Shown here piece after piece: positions 6,976 to 8,586 of a DNA stretch of 8,586 nucleotides (position 1 is its first letter; each line of letters begins with the position of its first letter). Location: positions 1-8,586 of the forward strand of contig CAIVXW010000255.1 in assembly GCA_903910005.1 (NCBI GenBank), in the 5' to 3' direction. A program made the translations under genes and the position numbers. The notes below the pieces were generated by a model. It did no database searches. It was given only the letters and a program-made list of their open reading frames with translations, and was not told the DNA's origin. Origin of the DNA: an uncultured Methylococcaceae bacterium (GTDB lineage: Bacteria; Pseudomonadota; Gammaproteobacteria; Methylococcales; Methylococcaceae).

Positions 6976-7006
6976 TTGACCGTATCCGGCTATCCGGCAC
7001 GCTAAT
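6976..7006 (+). promoter_or_regulatory. Possible zwf promoter
   Basis: TTGACC (6976-6981) matches five of six -35 bases. GCTAAT (7001-7006) matches four of six -10 bases, with a long 19-base spacer. The gap after the kinase stop holds no terminator I can see, so read-through from the kinase gene is also possible. Confidence 0.35.
6983..6998. repeat. Tandem 8-bp repeat in the zwf promoter spacer
   Basis: TATCCGGC occurs twice head to tail, between the predicted -35 and -10 elements. The first copy overlaps the 10-bp word shared with the kinase promoter region. It is a candidate operator; a chance duplication is also possible. Confidence 0.4.
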
Positions 7007-7037
7007 CCCATTACGACACTTATTGATTCCATTACAA
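7005..7037. repeat. Paired 12-bp direct repeats, 21-bp period, upstream of zwf
   Basis: ATCCCATTACGA (7005-7016) and ATTCCATTACAA (7026-7037) differ at two positions and start exactly 21 bp apart, two turns of the helix. They lie between the predicted -10 and the zwf ribosome binding site. The second copy, with the bases before it, loosely resembles the inverted ATTACA-type site of HexR, a known regulator of zwf in gammaproteobacteria, but only about 10 of 15 positions fit. Confidence 0.4.
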
Positions 7038-7043
7038 AAAAAC

Positions 7044-7047
7044 GAGG
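7044..7047 (+). promoter_or_regulatory. zwf ribosome binding site that decides the TTG start
   Basis: GAGG eight bases before TTG at 7056. The other in-frame candidate, TTG at 7023, has no purine-rich site before it. Confidence 0.65.
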
Positions 7048-7055
7048 TTACGACA

Positions 7056-8531
7056 TTGAGCCCACACTCCATCCCTGAGTCTTTCAATCTGGTCTTTTTT
7101 GGCGGTACCGGTGATCTGGTAACCCGCAAACTGTTGCCAGCCATGTATCAATGCCATAAGAACGGGCAGTTGCCGGGCAAGCCCAATTTCATCAGTCTGG
7201 GCCGCCACGACTACGACCGCGACCAGTATCTGGCCATGGTCACCGAAAAGGCAAAACAGTTTTTGCCGGGGGCAGACTGGAGTGACGCGGTGTGGGCCGA
7301 CTTCTGCGCCCACCTGTCCTACTACCGGATTGATGCCGAAATACCTGGTGAATACGCCATTCTCAAGAATGCGCTGGAGCAAGCACCGGCTGAAGCCAAC
7401 ATCTTTTTCCTGTCAGTGGCACCGTCCCTGTTTGCTCCCATCTGCACCCATCTGGCGGGTCAGGGTCTTAATTCACCCAACTGCCGGGTGGTACTGGAAA
7501 AACCGCTGGGGTATGACCTGGCTTCCAGCAATGCCATTACGGCCGATGTAGGCAGACACTATCAGGAAAAGCAGGTATACCGGATTGATCACTACCTGGG
7601 CAAGGAGTCGGTGCAAAACCTGATGGCACTCCGCTTCGGCAACGCCCTGTTCGAGCCCTTGTGGCGACGGATGTGGATCAGCAATGTGCAGATTACCATC
7701 GCCGAGGAAGTGGGCATCGGTACCCGGGGCGGTTTTTACGAAGGCACGGGTGCCCTGCGTGACATGGTGCAGAATCACCTGTTGCAACTGCTGTGTTTTG
7801 TCGCCATGGAACCACCGGCCAGCCTGGATTCAGAGGCGGTACGCGATGAGAAGATCAAGGTATTGCAATGTCTGGTGCCTTTTGCCCGTGAAGATGTCAT
7901 GAGCAAGACGGTACGTGGTCAATACCGGTCGGGAGCCATTGCCGGTCAACCGGTAGCGGGTTATCTGGACGAACAGGGTATTCCCCCGGACAGCCGCACC
8001 GAAACCTTTGTGGCCATCAAGGCCGAAATCGCCAACTGGCGCTGGGCCGGGGTTCCCTTTTATCTGCGAACCGGTAAACGCCTGCCGGAACGGGTGGCGG
8101 AAATCGTCATCAACTTCCACGCAGTACCTCACCAGATATTTCCGCTCAGTGCCGGTGCCAGTGCCACCCCCTGCAAACTGGAAATTCGCCTGCAACCCAA
8201 CGAATACATCCGCCTGTATTTTTATGTGAAAACACCGGGCGACAAAATGGAGCTGCAGCAGGTTTATCTGGATCTTGATTTTGCCGCTTACTTCAAGGTT
8301 CGCCGCGAGGAAGCCTATGAGCGTCTGCTGCTGGACATCATCCGCGGTAATCAGGCCCTGTTTGTACGGCAGGATGAACTGGAACAGGCCTGGCGCTGGG
8401 TGGAACCGATTCTGGATACCTGGGAAAGTGACCGCAGCGGTCCCAAACAGTATACGGCGGGCACCTGGGGGCCGTCGGCTTCGTCTGCCCTGCTGTTGCA
8501 GGATGGTTTCCGCTGGCACGAAGAGGATTGA
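7056..8531 (+). CDS. zwf: Glucose-6-phosphate 1-dehydrogenase
   Basis: Cytoplasmic enzyme oxidising glucose 6-phosphate to 6-phosphogluconolactone with NADP+ or NAD+. It opens the oxidative pentose phosphate and Entner-Doudoroff routes and supplies NADPH. From TTG at 7056 it has 491 residues, the usual family length. Seen: nucleotide-binding FGGTGDLVTRKLLPAMY (15-31), EKPLGYDL (148-155), substrate-binding and active-site RIDHYLGKE (176-184) with Asp178, His179 and Lys183, and RDMVQNHLLQLL (235-246) with His241. Asp178, His179 and His241 correspond to the catalytic Asp177, His178 and His240 of the Leuconostoc enzyme. YLRTGKRLPE (336-345) is the conserved C-terminal segment. The start is chosen from the GAGG at 7044; no ATG lies near the N-terminus, and the longer frame from TTG at 7023 adds 11 residues without a ribosome binding site. 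The probable pgl gene starts three bases after the stop. Cofactor preference cannot be read with certainty. Confidence 0.97.
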   Translation: MSPHSIPESFNLVFFGGTGDLVTRKLLPAMYQCHKNGQLPGKPNFISLGRHDYDRDQYLAMVTEKAKQFLPGADWSDAVWADFCAHLSYYRIDAEIPGEYAILKNALEQAPAEANIFFLSVAPSLFAPICTHLAGQGLNSPNCRVVLEKPLGYDLASSNAITADVGRHYQEKQVYRIDHYLGKESVQNLMALRFGNALFEPLWRRMWISNVQITIAEEVGIGTRGGFYEGTGALRDMVQNHLLQLLCFVAMEPPASLDSEAVRDEKIKVLQCLVPFAREDVMSKTVRGQYRSGAIAGQPVAGYLDEQGIPPDSRTETFVAIKAEIANWRWAGVPFYLRTGKRLPERVAEIVINFHAVPHQIFPLSAGASATPCKLEIRLQPNEYIRLYFYVKTPGDKMELQQVYLDLDFAAYFKVRREEAYERLLLDIIRGNQALFVRQDELEQAWRWVEPILDTWESDRSGPKQYTAGTWGPSASSALLLQDGFRWHEED

Positions 8532-8534
8532 GCC

Positions 8535-8586
8535 ATGGCGGTAGATATCCAGTGGTTTGAGGACAACGCCAGTCTGGCACCGCCCC
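8535..8586 (+). CDS. pgl: Start of probable 6-phosphogluconolactonase, cut by window edge
   Basis: ATG three bases after the zwf stop, preceded by a purine-rich AAGAGGA at the end of zwf. Seventeen codons are visible, reading MAVDIQWFEDNASLAPP. The short W-F-x-D-x-x-x-L pattern fits the N-terminus of DevB-type 6-phosphogluconolactonases, which hydrolyse the product of Zwf and are often encoded directly after it. The protein identity rests mostly on context, since too little sequence is present; edd, glk or another sugar gene remains possible. That a coding sequence begins here is more certain than its name. The spacing suggests coupled translation with zwf. Confidence 0.5.
   Translation, partial: MAVDIQWFEDNASLAPP

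Noticed and set aside
7830..8519. 229-codon open frame on the minus strand opposite zwf
   Set aside because: It overlaps the conserved zwf C-terminal half and its product has no recognisable features.
1..8586. CRISPR array, insertion sequence, phage or defence system
   Set aside because: No regularly spaced repeats, transposase or integrase motifs, terminal inverted repeats or tRNA were seen. The four long genes are housekeeping or signalling genes with consistent composition.

Overview
The window carries ordinary gammaproteobacterial chromosomal DNA of moderately high GC content. The glnE-ilvE pair is arranged as in Pseudomonas and related gammaproteobacteria, and zwf is followed by a probable pgl. 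Protein motifs match gammaproteobacterial families, but the genus cannot be read from the sequence. No mobile element, rRNA, tRNA or CRISPR array is visible. The genes form two divergent blocks facing away from a 171-bp intergenic region (3924-4094).

Left block, minus strand, read right to left. A 70-codon gene (3711-3923) encodes a small exported or membrane-anchored protein with a CDDG-type C-terminus. After 87 bp comes glnE (743-3622), the bifunctional glutamine synthetase adenylyltransferase and deadenylase. Five bases past the glnE stop is ilvE (1-737, cut by the window edge), the branched-chain amino acid aminotransferase, whose ribosome binding site lies inside the last codons of glnE. 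No terminator separates the three genes, so they could form one transcript joining control of glutamine synthesis to a glutamate-using transaminase. An inverted repeat overlaps the glnE ribosome binding site.

Right block, plus strand. A 936-residue hybrid sensor kinase (4095-6905) has the BarA/GacS-type layout: periplasmic sensor, HAMP-like segment, HisKA, HATPase, receiver and Hpt. No partner response regulator lies beside it. Its leader has two overlapping inverted repeats that cannot both form. After a 150-bp gap come zwf (7056-8531, glucose-6-phosphate dehydrogenase, TTG start) and, three bases later, the first 17 codons of a probable 6-phosphogluconolactonase gene. Together these two would catalyse the first two steps of the oxidative pentose phosphate or Entner-Doudoroff route.

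The coding content is mostly conventional. The less ordinary features are the leader of the kinase gene, the hairpin over the glnE start, the small CDDG protein, and short repeats in the zwf promoter region. One of these repeats, a 10-bp word, also occurs in the promoter region of the kinase gene. No clearly new biological system is present.
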